64,000 bases of DNA from NCBI RefSeq assembly GCF_000002985.6, contig NC_003283.11:9982001-10046000 (forward strand). The letters are read 5' to 3'. Of the stretch, positions 46,359 through 60,482 are shown one piece after another (the stretch's first letter is position 1; each line of letters begins with the position of its first letter). Origin of the DNA: Caenorhabditis elegans (lineage: Eukaryota > Nematoda > Chromadorea > Rhabditida > Rhabditidae). The notes under the pieces are model-generated. The model did no database searches, had not been told where the DNA came from, and worked only from the letters and a program-made list of their open reading frames with translations. A program made the translations under genes and the position numbers.

Positions 46359-49082
46359 TTACTCAGATTTCTTCCCGTCTTTTGTTTCTCCACGCCGTGT
46401 CGCATTTCGTTGCTGAGCTTCTAGAGTAACTTCCTTATAGGCTGCCAACATAACGTCCCGACACATATCAGACAACTCGCTGACGTCATCAAGAGTGAGC
46501 TGAAAGTTTATTATTTTGTCTTAGTAATTAATCATTTATGTTCAATAGGATACTTTTGAAAAAAAAACCCGGGGGTTTACAATAATCATCAACTCTGAGA
46601 AACAAGTGAATTTTTCCAAAAAAAAACCAAAAAAAATGCGAAAGAAATTTTTTTTTTCAAAAACGAAAATGTTTTTATGCTTGAAACGCTTTTTCGGAAA
46701 ACTTAAATATTTTGACAAAAATTGCACTCCTTTTGTAATTTCGAGTTTGATTTTTTGGAAAAGTATACAATTCAAATGTTTATGAATTTTTCAGTGTATT
46801 AAATTTTTTTGCTCGATTTTTGGTTTTTTGCTCATTTTTTACGAAAAAAAAAGCGAAAAATAATAAAAGTTTAACGTACCCCTTTTGTTGGAATCGCATC
46901 CAGAACTCGAATAACAACTTCTCCATCATTCTTGAAATATCGGCCTGGCTTTGAGTAGAAATCCCGATAGTCTGAGAATACAACTGGAATAATGGGAATC
47001 TGCGCACGAACTGCAATATTGAATGCTCCTTTCTTGAATGGAATGAACCCTCCTTCACGATTTCTTGTTCCTTCCGGAAATACCCAAAGTTTAAGATTTC
47101 TGTTCTTCATTTCAGATGCACAATAATCAACTGAAGCCATCGCACGTTCACGGTTATATCGATCGATGAAGATTGTGTTGGACTGAAAAATTAAAATATT
47201 TGAAAGTGTAACAAGTAATACCGTATTCCCCTTTCCTATAACAACTAGACAACGAGCACCGACTCAATTTCTCTATGGCCACCCATATAAAAAATGTAAA
47301 TTCGTTCCCTTGCAGACAAACAATAGCTTTACGCCGGCGTGTTTGTATTTGTCAAACTCTTTCGAAAATATAACGGAACATTCAGATTTCTAGACACTAG
47401 ACTATGTTTGCGTATGTAAAAAAGCAGTGGGGGACAGAAAGCAACTGACAAAGTAGGCTCCGAGATTGAAGAATGGAACATAGGCAAGAATTCGTTTCAT
47501 CATTACAACACAATTCTTCGGCCAGATTGATGCCATCGATAGAATGTCGAGAGAACTCTGAAAATAATTTTATTATTAGGAAAATATATGTTTTTGAGCT
47601 CCGGAGAGCTCCCGAATTATTTTAAATTCTATTTATTTAGCGTTCCGAAAATTTACTTTCACTTTTTCATTTCTCAATTTCCTTTTCTGATCTTCCTAGC
47701 TTTTTTACAAATCACCACCAACTTGCGCCTTCTCGAATGCTTTTCTGAGTTCTCCCAATCATGTCTAATGAGCTGCTCATCTATACAGTTGGATGAGCAC
47801 ACACACACATACACGAGTCAACGGAGCCAATTGGGCAAGAGCAAAGCTCTAGGAGCTCACTCACACTCCTTTCGATTCCTGATTTCCCCCAGAGGGAGAG
47901 AGAGAGAGAAAAGAAGTCAGGACCTCTCTCTATTTCATTCCTGACTGCTACAACCGACTTCTCATGTTGCATATTGACGCCTTCTGCTTTTACGTGTATA
48001 ACAGACTTGTTTTTTGGACTTTTTATTTTTGAAAAAAAAACAACAATAATTTTAATTCTTCAAAAATCAATTTTTCTCTCCTGAATATTCCGGTAGTAAG
48101 TGTCGATATAAATGCAAATTTCCATTCTCGTTTTTCTTTTTTCTAGAACACCCATCACTCACTCATCATGAAAATGGCCCCCATTTTTTCAAATTCTATT
48201 TTAGTCATACAAAAGTGCATTCTCTCCCACTTCATTTTTATTTTTCTTTGCCACGAAGCCTCAAGAAATGATTAAAATTCTATGCGGGGTGGAGTCAACA
48301 GACCACCATCTCAAATTAGTGATCGTTGAAAGAGAGACATTGAAACATGGCACTGCGGAGCACCAGAAGAAACAAAAAAAAAACGAAGAGAGAAGGCAAT
48401 TTGGATGCGGAAAACTGCCATCATTTAGTACTTTTGTAGCTGGAGAAAAGGGCAGAAGAACTTATTTGAGTTTTTTTTTGTTTCGGTGCCAACGAAATAT
48501 TGATGTTCGGCATTTTACTCAATTTTTTAGCTTTACTGAAAATTTGACCTACCTGATGATTACAAATAACTACAGCCGGACCTTCAACTTGTGTTTTTTC
48601 ATATCCATAGACTGTTGTATGAACACCAGTCCATTTACACCAATAGAAAAACGAGTGAAACACGTAATCAGCACCCTGAAATAATTTTGTTTTATTCTAG
48701 ATTCTATTCCAGATCTATTCTAGATCTTGGAAAAAAAACTGTACAAAATTGCATTTTATTCTCTAAATTTCATGTTCTCGTTTTATCTTTTTTTTCACTG
48801 ATGTTCGGCAGAATGTGTTCCGACATGCATGAAGAACTAACACGTGTTTTCTTTTTTTTTTTTAGATAAAAGTTCATTTTAAATTCCAGTTTCTAAAAAA
48901 ATACTAACCTTCCCATTTAGCCAAGAAGGGATCATTGTAACACAAACTTCCATTCCATGCAATAAAATTGTGAAGTAATAAAACGAAATCCGCATATAGT
49001 AGTGGCATACTGTCGATATGTTATATAAAATGAAGAGAATTGAGAGTAGAAAAAACACGACGATCGACCAGAAGTTCTCCAT
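46359..49082 (-). CDS. acl-2: ACL-2, 1-acylglycerol-3-phosphate acyltransferase
   Basis: Five phase-0 exons in reading order (48909-49082, 48553-48675, 47450-47557, 46880-47182, 46359-46499) give 282 residues, the length I recall for ACL-2 (T06E8.1). The enzyme transfers an acyl chain from acyl-CoA to lysophosphatidic acid to make phosphatidic acid in the ER membrane. The acyltransferase motifs are all present: NHQSSLD with His98 and Asp103 (motif I), FIDRYNRER (motif II), FPEGTRNREGG (motif III) and IPIIPVVFSDY (motif IV). The N terminus carries hydrophobic spans (IVVFFLLSILFILY). Introns are large for this gene size; the 872-bp intron at 47558-48552 has pyrimidine tracts and a GA run (about 47890-47910). 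Confidence 0.95.
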
Positions 49083-49929
49083 TTTCGAAGTTCTGAAAAT
49101 TGAATAATTTCTGTGTAGAGAGCATTTAAATTAACTAAAAGAAAAATAACTGAACTCGTTAAAAATATTTTCGAACTGATAAAATTAAGCCACAAACGGG
49201 TACAAAAATGAAAATTTTATCATCAAGAAATATATTTTTACGAAAAAAGAAAGGTGTACATTGTTCCGTAGAAATTATCTTTTCTCTCTGCTATCTCTCA
49301 AGTCGAATGTTTTTTATGTAGGTTTTCAATTGTAAAGTTCGGCGCCCGGTCGCTCAAAATTTTGAAGCCTAATCACGAGACAAGGTGACCAACAACTAAA
49401 TTAAAAAAAAACAACTAGCAGTCATTTACTGAAAATCAATGATAAATATCTATTGCCCAAACATGAAAATTTCTAATTAGAACATGGAATTTAGAAGATT
49501 ATTTCAAAACAAAAAGTAAGTAAAAGCAAAAAACGCATTTGTCGTAGAATAAAATGCATTGTGTGCATTATAAAGACAAGGTGTTCGCACAATGCAGCCT
49601 GAAAAGAGAGGGAGTTCAAAAATTAGTTTTTTGCGCAGACTTTTTTAAAACCCAAAACGAGAGAGAAAACTTCTCAATCGGTACGAATTTTACAAAAAAA
49701 AACTAAAGGTCGGAAGTGATAAGAAAAAGGGCAATGCGAAAATCGGAGAGAGAGTGAGAATGAGACCATGTGTCATTTTTTATCGTTCGACGGGTACATC
49801 GAGCAAAATGAAAATGTGTGTGCAACTTGATGATTTGTCAAATTGATGGCGAGAATGTGAGTGGGAACATTATAAAAATATTCTAAAATCGAAGAAACAT
49901 ATATATGTAAATTAAACAATTTAATTAAT

Positions 49930-50035
49930 AAATTGTCCGAGTGGAGTACACGGCCGTGTGGCCTAGAAACTTCTTGCGCGGTAATTTAAATTATAATTAT
50001 CTGCGCAAGGATTTCTGGGAACATTGGAGGCACAT
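49930..50035. repeat. Dispersed repeat fragment with GGCCGTGTGGCCTAGAAAC
   Basis: The ACACGGCCGTGTGGCCTAGA core resembles a widely dispersed C. elegans repeat, and TTCTTGCGCGG and CTGCGCAAGGA flank a short AT palindrome (AATTTAAATTATAATTAT). Boundaries are approximate. Confidence 0.4.
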
Positions 50036-53000
50036 AATTTTAAATTGATACATTTTTTGTGAATATTCCTAAACCTAAAAACTTCTAAAAACATTTAGCA
50101 TGTTTTAAAAAATTCTAAACTTCTAAAAAAATAATTACACTTCGTCGTGAGCTTTCCCAAATTCAGAAATTATACCTAATTTCTTTTGAAAGTTGCGCAT
50201 ACACTTCCTTATTTTTTATTTTCAGTATAATACTGTTTTCTCAACTTTCTCAAATTTGAAATACAGAACCCTTGCAAGTGCGCCTTTATGACAATCGACC
50301 TACCACATCGATAACGTTTTTTTTTCTAAAAATGGCCGACTGGCGAGACGACCGAAAAAATGTAATTCGAGAACACACAACACCAGTGCTCCGCGGCTCT
50401 TTTTTGTTCCAATTCTTCCAATTTTTGTTTAAAATTTCCTGTTGAACTTTTGGTTGTGCTGGTTAATTCTAAGTTATCCCCCGTTATATTGATCATAAAA
50501 GATGATGGAAAAACAGAGAAGTAGGTAATAGTCATTGTTTGGGTGGGTAAGTTTTCGATCATCATATTTGCTTTGTATCCCTGTCCGTCTAGTAGCTGCT
50601 GGAGCCGCCCGGGTGGTCTGACGAGAAGTGAGAAGAGAGGAAGGAAATGTGAGCATTGTTATTGTTCTCTTGTGCACAGTATTTGTCGATCAGTTACTTT
50701 CGCTTAAAACTAGAAGTTCAAAGAATTGAAAGGATTACGGTAGTTTAGATTTCACTCTAAACGTTGTATTTACCAATAAATCGAATTTTCAGGAAAATCC
50801 TCAAATATCAAATTACCTTGTAAATAGGCAAACACTTCTTAACGTAGTACCTTCCTTTCATTTTTTGTAAGTATTCTGATTTTTTAGTTTTACGTAGTTC
50901 TCATTTTCTCACGTTTCGTTTGATACAAAATGAAAAAGTTCAGTTTAACAGTAGGTAGGCATGTATGAGGCACGCAGGCCCAGTAAGACCACTTGAATTT
51001 ATTTTGATTTCAAAAACTGCTGTTTATCATAACTATACAATTGTACAGTAACCCATTTATTACCACATCAAAAGTTTAATCAGCCACTCACTGAATGGGT
51101 GGCAATATAAAATTAAAAGTGCCATTTGAAAAGGCCATGTTCTCTATTGTTCCCATTTTTCTGCCCATTTTTATTCAATTTCATATTTTCATGGAGGTAC
51201 CCTCTCTGTTATACATTTTCAATTGACAAGTGTTCATGTAACCTTGCCTAATGTCAAAAAAGTACATACCGTATCCATCATCATTACATTTTTGTTCATG
51301 TAAATTCTCTTCGCAATCATCATTATGACCAATGTTTCAAACTTCAAACGTTCTTTTTTGTAACTTTTCGACTTTTCTCCCAAACTTTTTTGTGTTTCAT
51401 TCTCGGTGCTGGCAGTCTTCAACCATTATTTTACCAAAAATCACACAATCTGATTCTATCAACTTGACTGTCAGTTTGGGAATAAAAAATCCCTGATCCA
51501 CAAAAATTACAAACTATCAAACTACAAAAGTTGCATCTAAACAAGTTTTGAGAAACGTGACAAAACGGAAACCCACTAGACGAAAAGAAATTATCGCGGA
51601 AAAAATGGTCTTTGAACACACATTCCGAAAGTGCAGCTATTAACTACCAAAAAAAAACCTTAAAACGGAGAAGAAACTGAAAAGAAAATGACAAAAATTA
51701 TGAATCTGTCAAAATGACATTCGACCAAGACAACCGAATACCGACTATTTTGTAGGATGTTACAACATGAAAAAATATGCAAGACATTTTGAGAAAAATA
51801 GCGGTTTTGGGAAAAAAAAACTTCTCAATTTTTCGAAGGAAAAAATATATTAGACACCAAAGTTACAACAAGGGAATTTTTATGAACTGATGAAAATTAA
51901 ACTTCGAGACTTTGAAGTGAGTTAGTACTATTAACAACAGTTCCAACCTTTAGATGATCTTCCTCTCAAACATGAATGCTCAAAATAAAATGGTCCTTTT
52001 TTTTAAGAATATATCAAGCTGATTAACTAGAAATGTACCTTTTTCATATGATAGTACAGTAGTATGCGGTGAACTTTGTGTTTAACCGTCTGTTTACTCT
52101 GTAAAATATCCAGAACTGTAAAATTAAAGATACATAGCACGTAGTTTGGCTGCACGAATGTAGACAAGATAGTCAAAATTCAAATAACTGTCATGTTTCT
52201 GAAAATTCTAGTCAATTTTTTGGAGAAATTTCAGTTCAAACTATTCCCTGAACAATTTTGTTGAAATTATATGTTTTCGTTATCTTCCTCTCCGATTTCT
52301 CAGTTTCAGTAATTCATAATAAAAAGAACAAAGCTGCAGAAAATCACAAAAACTTCTCCTCCTCTTATTTCTTCCATTTTTCAATTTTCGTTCGTTTGTA
52401 TTGCTCTTTTGCCTTCACTTTTCCTCCATTTGTCACACATGTTTATGAATATGAGCGATGGATGGATGTGTTGTGTGAATGTGCAATCGGAAGGTCCTTC
52501 TCTCAAAAAACATGCCAACCAGGAAAAAACCAGAGTCTTATTTTTTGTTCAATTTTAAAGTTAGACTTTTCATTTTTGGGTATACATTCACCTATCCGAG
52601 CAGTTCTATTTTTGTTCAAGTTTGGCCAATTTTCAATGCAATTTATTGCTCTATTATTGCCATTTTTCATCAAGTCTGAATGCACAAAACACACAAAACA
52701 ATATTTTTATTTTGAGTTTAGAGCAGAGATGAGCACGAGTTTCGGATGAAGTACATTCGCCGTTAATCACTGTTTACGTAGATCTGTATTTTGCAGCTTT
52801 CCGGTAGCAAACCGCAATACTACAAACCCTTAAAAATGTTGAACACTGAAGATTCAAATTGTTGAGCGTCAACTAATAGTTAGAGAGCGGTTTAGGGTTT
52901 TTTAACGATAAAAACATTTTAATTCTTAAACAAAAAATCTTTTCAACAAATCCATTTTAAGTTTTTTTTCATTTGAAAGTCGTTGTGAGCTGAACAATTT

Positions 53001-56000
53001 TCCTTATTATCTTCAAAAACAGAAAAACCAATTCATAATGCAAATTCATTATAAAACCACGTGATAAGGTATTTCAATAACAGAAAACTGCCTTCATTTG
53101 GTATTATTCAGCAAGGAGCGCTAGTGGTGTCACTTTTGAGATACATGTTTATTGCTACATTCTTCGGACTTACTGAGATATGAAATCACATGTTCTTGAA
53201 AATATATTTTAGGCGATCATATTTTTAGAGAAAGGTACCGAAATTTTCTGTCTTGTATATTTCTCGTATACATCGTTTATTATTTATTTGAACTTATTAA
53301 AAATTTTATTGAAAGAGCGATTGTTTTGAAAAAAAAAGTTATATTATATTTATACAGTTTTAGCATTTTATCTCTCTTAATGTTTATTCAATGAATTGCC
53401 AACTCATATATTATCAACAATGTCTCACAAATCAAGTTCTTCAACGTGTTCAGTGACTGTATGTGCTGTTTGCTATGCAAATTCGCTCAACTGTTCTCAT
53501 ACTTAACGCTAGTCCAGATGAATATTAATAGTGTTTCAACAAAGAGAGATTCCTATGAGAAATTGAGCCAGCTGACTGACTATCCCGCAATTTTATATAT
53601 TTTTCCAAACAATCAACATCTTCTTCAATATAAATATCCATAACAAAACACTTCTCATTTTCCATATTTTGCCCAAAAAATTCGAAAGATCATCATAGGC
53701 GACCAACTCATCCAATTATAATCGGAAAATAGGATAGAGCGAAAGTTATAGTGAGTAAAATAGATGGAGAGTGTACAGAGAAAAGCGAAATTTCTCGAAA
53801 ATTGCGTTCACTAATTGTTGTGGGGTTGTCTTCTTGAAGGAGGCAAAGGAAGGGACAAGATGAGAATTTGAGAGCCTGTAAAATTTATTTGAATTTATTT
53901 GGCTGATTATTTGACCTGTTTTTTTAAATACAAGGTTCTGAAAAATCGATTTGAAGTACTTTTTAATTTCGTTGTCAGATAAAACATGAAAACATATCCT
54001 AGAAAATTATAAATTAAACAAAATCTATAACGATTTATGCACTTATTAAATTTGTATCAAAAATTTCGATTTCCTCAAAGTAACCATTTATTGTATCAAG
54101 ACAGTACAATATTGATTATTTTGAAGAAAGTAGCTGTGGCGATCCTAGCGATTTGTGCTAAAGCTGATTGATGTGTTAATCATATCGAATTATTCGGACG
54201 AGCACACGAATTCAACATTTAAAATTCTCTAACATGCTCCCGATTCTCAGAAATTCGTTCAATTTTCACACATGTTTTTCTATTTTTGTTTTAATGTTTC
54301 TCCGATTAATCTCTCATTCAAAATATTGCTAACCCAATTGAAAGAGTCCATCCGAGAGTTGGCACCGGTCCAACGTTCTTGTCGCCTCTGCGTCCTCTTC
54401 CTGGTCTATCCATTTTGTTTTCTCTGAACCTCTCCCTATCACCTCGTCTCTCGCGCTCCCATCTGTCTGTTTGCCGGGAGACTATGGCGTGTACCTCCTG
54501 GCATCATGCCAAAACCCGTGGGGGCAGCCCCGCAAATGGACGGTACATTCGGGAAGAGTGGGTGACGAAGAGGTGTAAACAAACAAATTGTTATTTGAAA
54601 CTGTTTGAAAGTGATAGAGCTCCGTGCATCAGATTTCAAATAATGTTTATTTTTTGTGATGCGAATATTTTAGGATCATGGTTAATCAAAAATAAAGTTG
54701 CCTTTTAGGTAAGTTAGGTTTTAATGGAAACAATGAAATTTTTTGAATAAAATCGGTCTCGAGCCAATTCGATCACACCTATTTAACAATATTTTTAAAC
54801 TTTTCCAGATCAATTCTAAAACTTACTGAAAACTAACATTGTCCTTTGAAAATGCAATTTGTTGGTGTGCAAATGTTTTTTAGGCTCTTCCTTGATAAGA
54901 CCCATTTTTAAAAGAAAATTTCAATAATCTGCTTGGAGATCCTACTAGTCATTGTCCTACTATTCATATTCACTAAACTTCAATAATCTTTCTCTCCAAG
55001 TTAACTCTCTGCTCAACAACCATTGGCTCGCCTGAAGGTCTGAATAGGCGGTCCCTTGGCACAAGGCCAAAATTGAAAATAGGGGCGGAGCCAAACAGTC
55101 GACAGAGAGGCACCAAGCAATTTTGTTCGTAGTGCCCCGACAGATCGCAAGGCTATCCATTCTTGTTTTTCTGCCAATTTTCAATATTTCCGGTCGTTAC
55201 TATCAGTTTTCGAGATATAATATAGCAGTTTTTTTTAAAATTAAATTGCGATTCGTATCCGTCACTCTTGTTTCAAAATCTCAACATTTTCAGAAATCTC
55301 TCTCGTATTTTCTCTTTTGTATGAAACTTGTACTTTCAGGGATCTTCATTCAGTGGAACAACATTGGACAGGACCTCTTGGATTTGAGGGCAAATCGCAG
55401 AAAACTGGAAGGGTTGAGATGTGAGTTAAATTTTTATGGAGTTAGTGAATGAGATTTAGATCCACCGTTTTAGTTGTTCATTAAAAAATACCAAAATTAA
55501 TTAATTTTCAATTGTTTTCTCATGTATTTTTATGACTGTTCAAAATAATTTCATTTTACTCTTTTTTAAAATTTCATTTTCTGTTAAGAAAAATTAGTAT
55601 TATGGGTATCAGCAAACCAAATAAAAGTTCATTTGAACTTTCACAAGTTAAAGTAATCTAATGAATTAGTACATTCATCATGAGTGTATCTCATCTAAAA
55701 AAAGTCATATTGGCTTTGATTTCAACTTTGATTTCTAGTTTCACCTCTACTGAACCGAATCCCATATTTGTTCTAGAATCCGTATTCCTCTTTTTTTTCA
55801 CAGTCTCATCTCAAATTTCCGAAATTTCATTTCTTTTTTCGATCTTTGTCCAAGATGTTTTTTTTTTGCTTCCTTATTCTTCCTCAGTTTTCCTCAAATA
55901 TTGTTGGCTTGCCGGTCTGAGATTAGTTGAACAAAACGCCACAAGTATATATAAAAGTATGCAACAAGCAACAAAAGTACGCAACAAATCAAAACTAATA

Positions 56001-59000
56001 GATTGATAAATCGGACCCCAGAGGTCTTTCAATACATATGTGTTTGTAGCTCCATTGAAAAGGAAAACTATGCAATTATTTTTCAAGTAAATTAAATTAT
56101 TCTAAAAATCAGAGCTAGTTAATTTATATTTTCCAATTTTTTGCTGATATATTTCTTCTTTCCAATACATCTTGTCCAGCGAAAAATTCCCATTTTTCTT
56201 CAAGAATACAGAGCAATTGAGCAAGAAATTGCAAAGCACGCATACGCAATAATTCAGCTCTCTTCTTTCGCCTTCCAAGCATTTCTTACTTCCCCTATTT
56301 TTGGATTCCGATAAAAAAAGATAGAATGAATGAGGTTTCACAAGAAAAAAGGTTTGAGGTTGATCAACGATTGAGAAATATTGTGATGTTTTTGAGTGTT
56401 TTATTATGAATTTTGCACAGGATCAAAAGTTAAGTGATTATTATTTCTTAGCTTCCAATTTTTTCAAATTCTCAGATTCATGAATGATATCAAAAAATAT
56501 TACCTGGTCCACAAGAGTTTTCAGAAAAAGGCATTTGAATAAGCCCTAAATTTTCTTGTTTCTAATAGTGATTCAGCTTCCATTAAAACAACCAATTTTG
56601 GACATTAAACTTAAAAAATCCTATTTCTTATTTAAAAAAAATCTCTTTCCAGTTGCCTGGAAAGTCGGAGAAACCAATGCTTAAGCTTCGTGGGACCCGC
56701 TATTTTCAAACACCACTGAATCTTATCATCCTCGATTTTCCGAACTTTTACTCTTGTTTTGGGTTTCCATACATATAATGTATCTAATTAAGTAAAAGAC
56801 AATAGAGAACCCTCCAAAACTACTCAAATAGAAACATATACTCTTTGGAATCACAGGTGTCAGCAAGCCGTGATGGGAACCGAGAGCAGCTGGTGCATTA
56901 GTTCGGTATGCGAAAAGAAATGGTACGGAAGAGAGAAAATGGGGTCAAGCAGAAATAAGAGAAACGATGAAGGATTAGATTTGCAATTGGGGATCGTAAA
57001 TGATCGTAAAATTGAGATTTTGTTTCAGTTAAGCTTAGCTAATTGCAACAATTTACAAAGTATGTTATTGTTTGAAATTTGTATTTTTAGCGGATAAAAT
57101 CACAGTACAGAATGAATAAAATAAGCGAGTCGCAGAAAGGAACTCATATTACATATTCATATCCTAAAAAACTCGGATTCAAATTTCCAAAACCAATTTC
57201 ACATAATGTTTTCAATGCTTGAAAGACCAAAAATCTAATTTAATTGTTAACCCTGAAGTTCAGTTTATAACGGCTCATTGGATGAGTTGAAAAAGCAGCT
57301 CGCTTAGGAAGAAAAAAAAGTTTTCGGAACTTTTTCCTGTTCTCTCCGAAAAGAAGTTAGTTGACATTTCTCGCTGACATTGATCTCTGGTAGAGGAAGA
57401 ATAACCTGGGCAGTTGGTGCATCGCTTTTGGTAAAAATAACTCTTGATATGCAGTAGTGAAATTTCCAAGAAAAATTAAAAATATAAGTTGTAGATATGA
57501 AAAATTTTGGTTGTGTTTTCTTCGATTTCTTCGTAAAAAGATATTAAATATCCAAATCGAATGTTGTCGATAATGATAATAATATTTTGGTTTCATTCTA
57601 GATAAATATATAGATAGTTAGTTTTTCGAAAACAAATGTTTTCTTATAATTCGAACTTCGAAAGAAAATTGTTCAATATTATGATTTTTTTCAGGATTCT
57701 CAAAATTTTTAATCACAAATAAACCCTTTTAGAAATCTATGTTTTTACGATTTTCTGATCACGATTCTTGGTAATTACCGTAACCCAATTCTCTTCTACC
57801 TTAGCTCATTGTCATTTTCCTCTTCTTCTCTCAATTATTCCTTCATTCATCCGTTGTCTGTCTCTTTCCCTTCCTCCTTCCCCCGGGTACTAAAAGGGCC
57901 TCAACCGGGCCTTTCTTTGCCTCGATCGGCCTTTATTCCGTCTACTGGTCTCTGCACCCTCCAGGGCCTCGTATGCTTTTTCTCGACACCTTCTCTACCA
58001 CCCTCCACCTCTTCCCATGTTATATTCAGGGTGTTGTGTGTATGTGTGTGCTTCTATTTCTCTAATTCTCTTCATCTCTCCATCGTTTTGCCTCTTCTCC
58101 TTTCGCTCCTCTCCTCCCATCGGCCCGTCGTTTCTGTCTGTGAGTGTCAGTGAGTGTGAAAGTGTGTTTCGATTTTGCTATCTGCTGCTGGCAAAGTGCC
58201 AATTTTATATATTATCAATTATTGGACAGTCTCCAGTAAGTTCTCACAAGGTATCCAGAAGTTTCCCGAGTTTTTAGGCCAAATTTTAGGCGTTTTTAGG
58301 GTACTTTTTACATTAAAACACGTCTTTAACCAGTTTAGAGTATTCAAATCTAGAAATTGAGAAGACCAGTCGATTCAGCAAATTTCAATTAATCAGAATT
58401 ATTTAAAATAGTCAAAGTAGGTTTTATTTCTAAACTAGAAAAAATCGATATAATAATGCGAGACGAAGAGGAGGATGATGCTGACGGGTGATTACGCGCA
58501 CCGTCCATGTCAATTGACCACCAATGTGTTATTTTTCGAAAATTTATGAAATGAGAATGTTGACTCATGAATGGAAGTTTATCTTTCTTTTAATTAAATT
58601 TTCAATCTGGAAGGATAAGAAAAATTGCGTTTGAAAGAAAAAGTTAGCCCTTTATAGAATTCTTGTGTTTAGGTTTTTTCAAACTAACATAAGATTTATT
58701 TTGCACAGTATGTTCTAGAATCCCCTCTTAATAACAACGTGCTCAGGAAAAATGAGATCTCAATAAACCGGGGCAATATCCCCATCCCAATCTACGAGTT
58801 GTTTTGTGCCAGTCTTACTTTGTAAATTGAAAGCCAGACTACTCAATAACACAATGAAATACATCATCATCACGTTATCTTCATTAAAAGTGAGGGAAAT
58901 GATATTGAAATTAGAAAAACACTTTTTGCATTGGGCTGTGACAGTTAGATTGATAACTCAAATATGTGTGCGTGCGCCTTGGAGTCTAGTTATCTTTAGT

Positions 59001-60420
59001 CCTGTGAATCCCGAGAATCGAATATCTTAATGATGAAAAAAACGTTTATTTTCGTATCACTATCAGATTGACTAGACACCTATGCCATGGAAAATTAAAA
59101 AAAGATTAGTTAGTTTTATATGAAAAGGCTCTGCAACTTTTCAAGTCTTGATGTGACAACAGCACGCTTCTTCTTTCTGAAGGACACTGGAATGATATCT
59201 TCCGCAGATCTTAAACTATAATTAATGCTGATCTTTGATTGCTGGTTACCGTAACCACTCTAGTCTCAGATTTTTCAAGATGAGTGAGATTCTCTCGTCA
59301 AAATAAAAAACCTTGGAGCACAGCCAAGATCTCATTTTTCTCGAAAAAAACATCGCTCATCCACGATCTTTTTATCCTATTCCCCTCTGTCGGCAGGCGA
59401 TTTTTTTTGAAGTGAACACACACAAACACCGCTAGTCAAATGGCTCTCAGACCTCCTTCTTCCGTCAAACGATTCATAAAGTGTACATATTTTGGTCCCT
59501 TGTTTTTCTGTCTCAAATCTATCATTTTTACATGCTATTTTTTCACAATTTCTACCTTTTTTCCTCATCTTCTTCCTATGGTTTGTGTCGAAAAGGAGGC
59601 AAAAAGAAACACGATGTGTGTGTGGGGGACTGAAGGGAAAGCGACATTTTCCTCCTCCTCTTTTCCTCCCATCGCTCCCCTTCTACTCGACCGCAAAAAG
59701 CGTGTGTGTGAGTGTATTTGAGTGAATAAAACACTCAAACTCACACACTCACACTCACTAAAACCACTCACTTTTTCTTCTACATATTTTCGACTAGACA
59801 TGGACCACAACCAACCACTTTTTGTGGAAATGAGCTTTGTGAGCAAGTCAGAAAATCACTTCAAACATTTTGAAAATCTTGTAGAGGTACAGTGGACCTC
59901 GACAAAATTCGTAATTCGAAAAGCTTTGAAACTCTATTTCGTTAATAGAAAATTTTAATATGTTAAAAAAATCTGACTATGATACAGTTCAAACAGCGTC
60001 AATGTCTTCAAGAATCATTGAATTTTAAAAAATAATTAAAATTTTTAATTTTAAAAATAATATAAAGATTATTCCAAAACGTTTTTGAGGTTTTTTAGTT
60101 CTATCAACTATTCTCAATGAAAAAAACAGCTGAAATAAACAGTAGCGTTCAAATTAAGATCTTAATCACTCTTTCTTTCAAAAAACTTTACATTCTATCG
60201 TCACGAAATTTTCCAATTTTATGCAAATACTTCATTCCAATTCGAAAAATTCCAAAAATTTTAACTTTCTTGCAATTTCTGTACTACATTATGAAAACAC
60301 GTGGATCTGTCATCTTCTCATTTGTGAGTTGCTCTCTGTTGAGCATCTAGATCTATCGTGGCCCTTCAGAGAGTCAAAAAGTGTGTAGTTTGACATAGTC
60401 CCCACATTTCTGTTGATGCG

Positions 60421-60482
60421 TCTGCGTCTCTTATTATAGACCATAGTGTCTTGTCGCGTCTCGCAAAGGATGAGAGACGCAG
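60421..60482. promoter_or_regulatory. Paired CTGCGTCTC/GAGACGCAG motifs
   Basis: TCTGCGTCTCT at 60421-60431, GCGTCTC at 60456-60462 and GAGACGC inside AGAGACGCAG at 60473-60482 give three copies in both orientations within 62 bp; the last two form a hairpin with an 11-base loop. The same motif occurs in the lea-1 promoter at 38131. It may mark a promoter or enhancer of the gene at 61824. Confidence 0.4.

Noticed and set aside
57809-58277. Hydrophobic Ser/Phe/Leu-rich frames in T/C-rich DNA
   Set aside because: Pyrimidine tracts translate to Phe, Ser, Leu and Pro in every frame; no splice support.
59702-59754. Apparent hairpin of GTGTGTG and CACACAC segments
   Set aside because: Pairing is imperfect and expected from facing (GT)n and (CA)n low-complexity runs.
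59800-59886. 29-codon frame starting MDHNQPLF with a donor, as an alternative first exon of the gene at 61824
   Set aside because: It ends in phase 0, while exon 62295 needs one carried base; joining creates an early stop.
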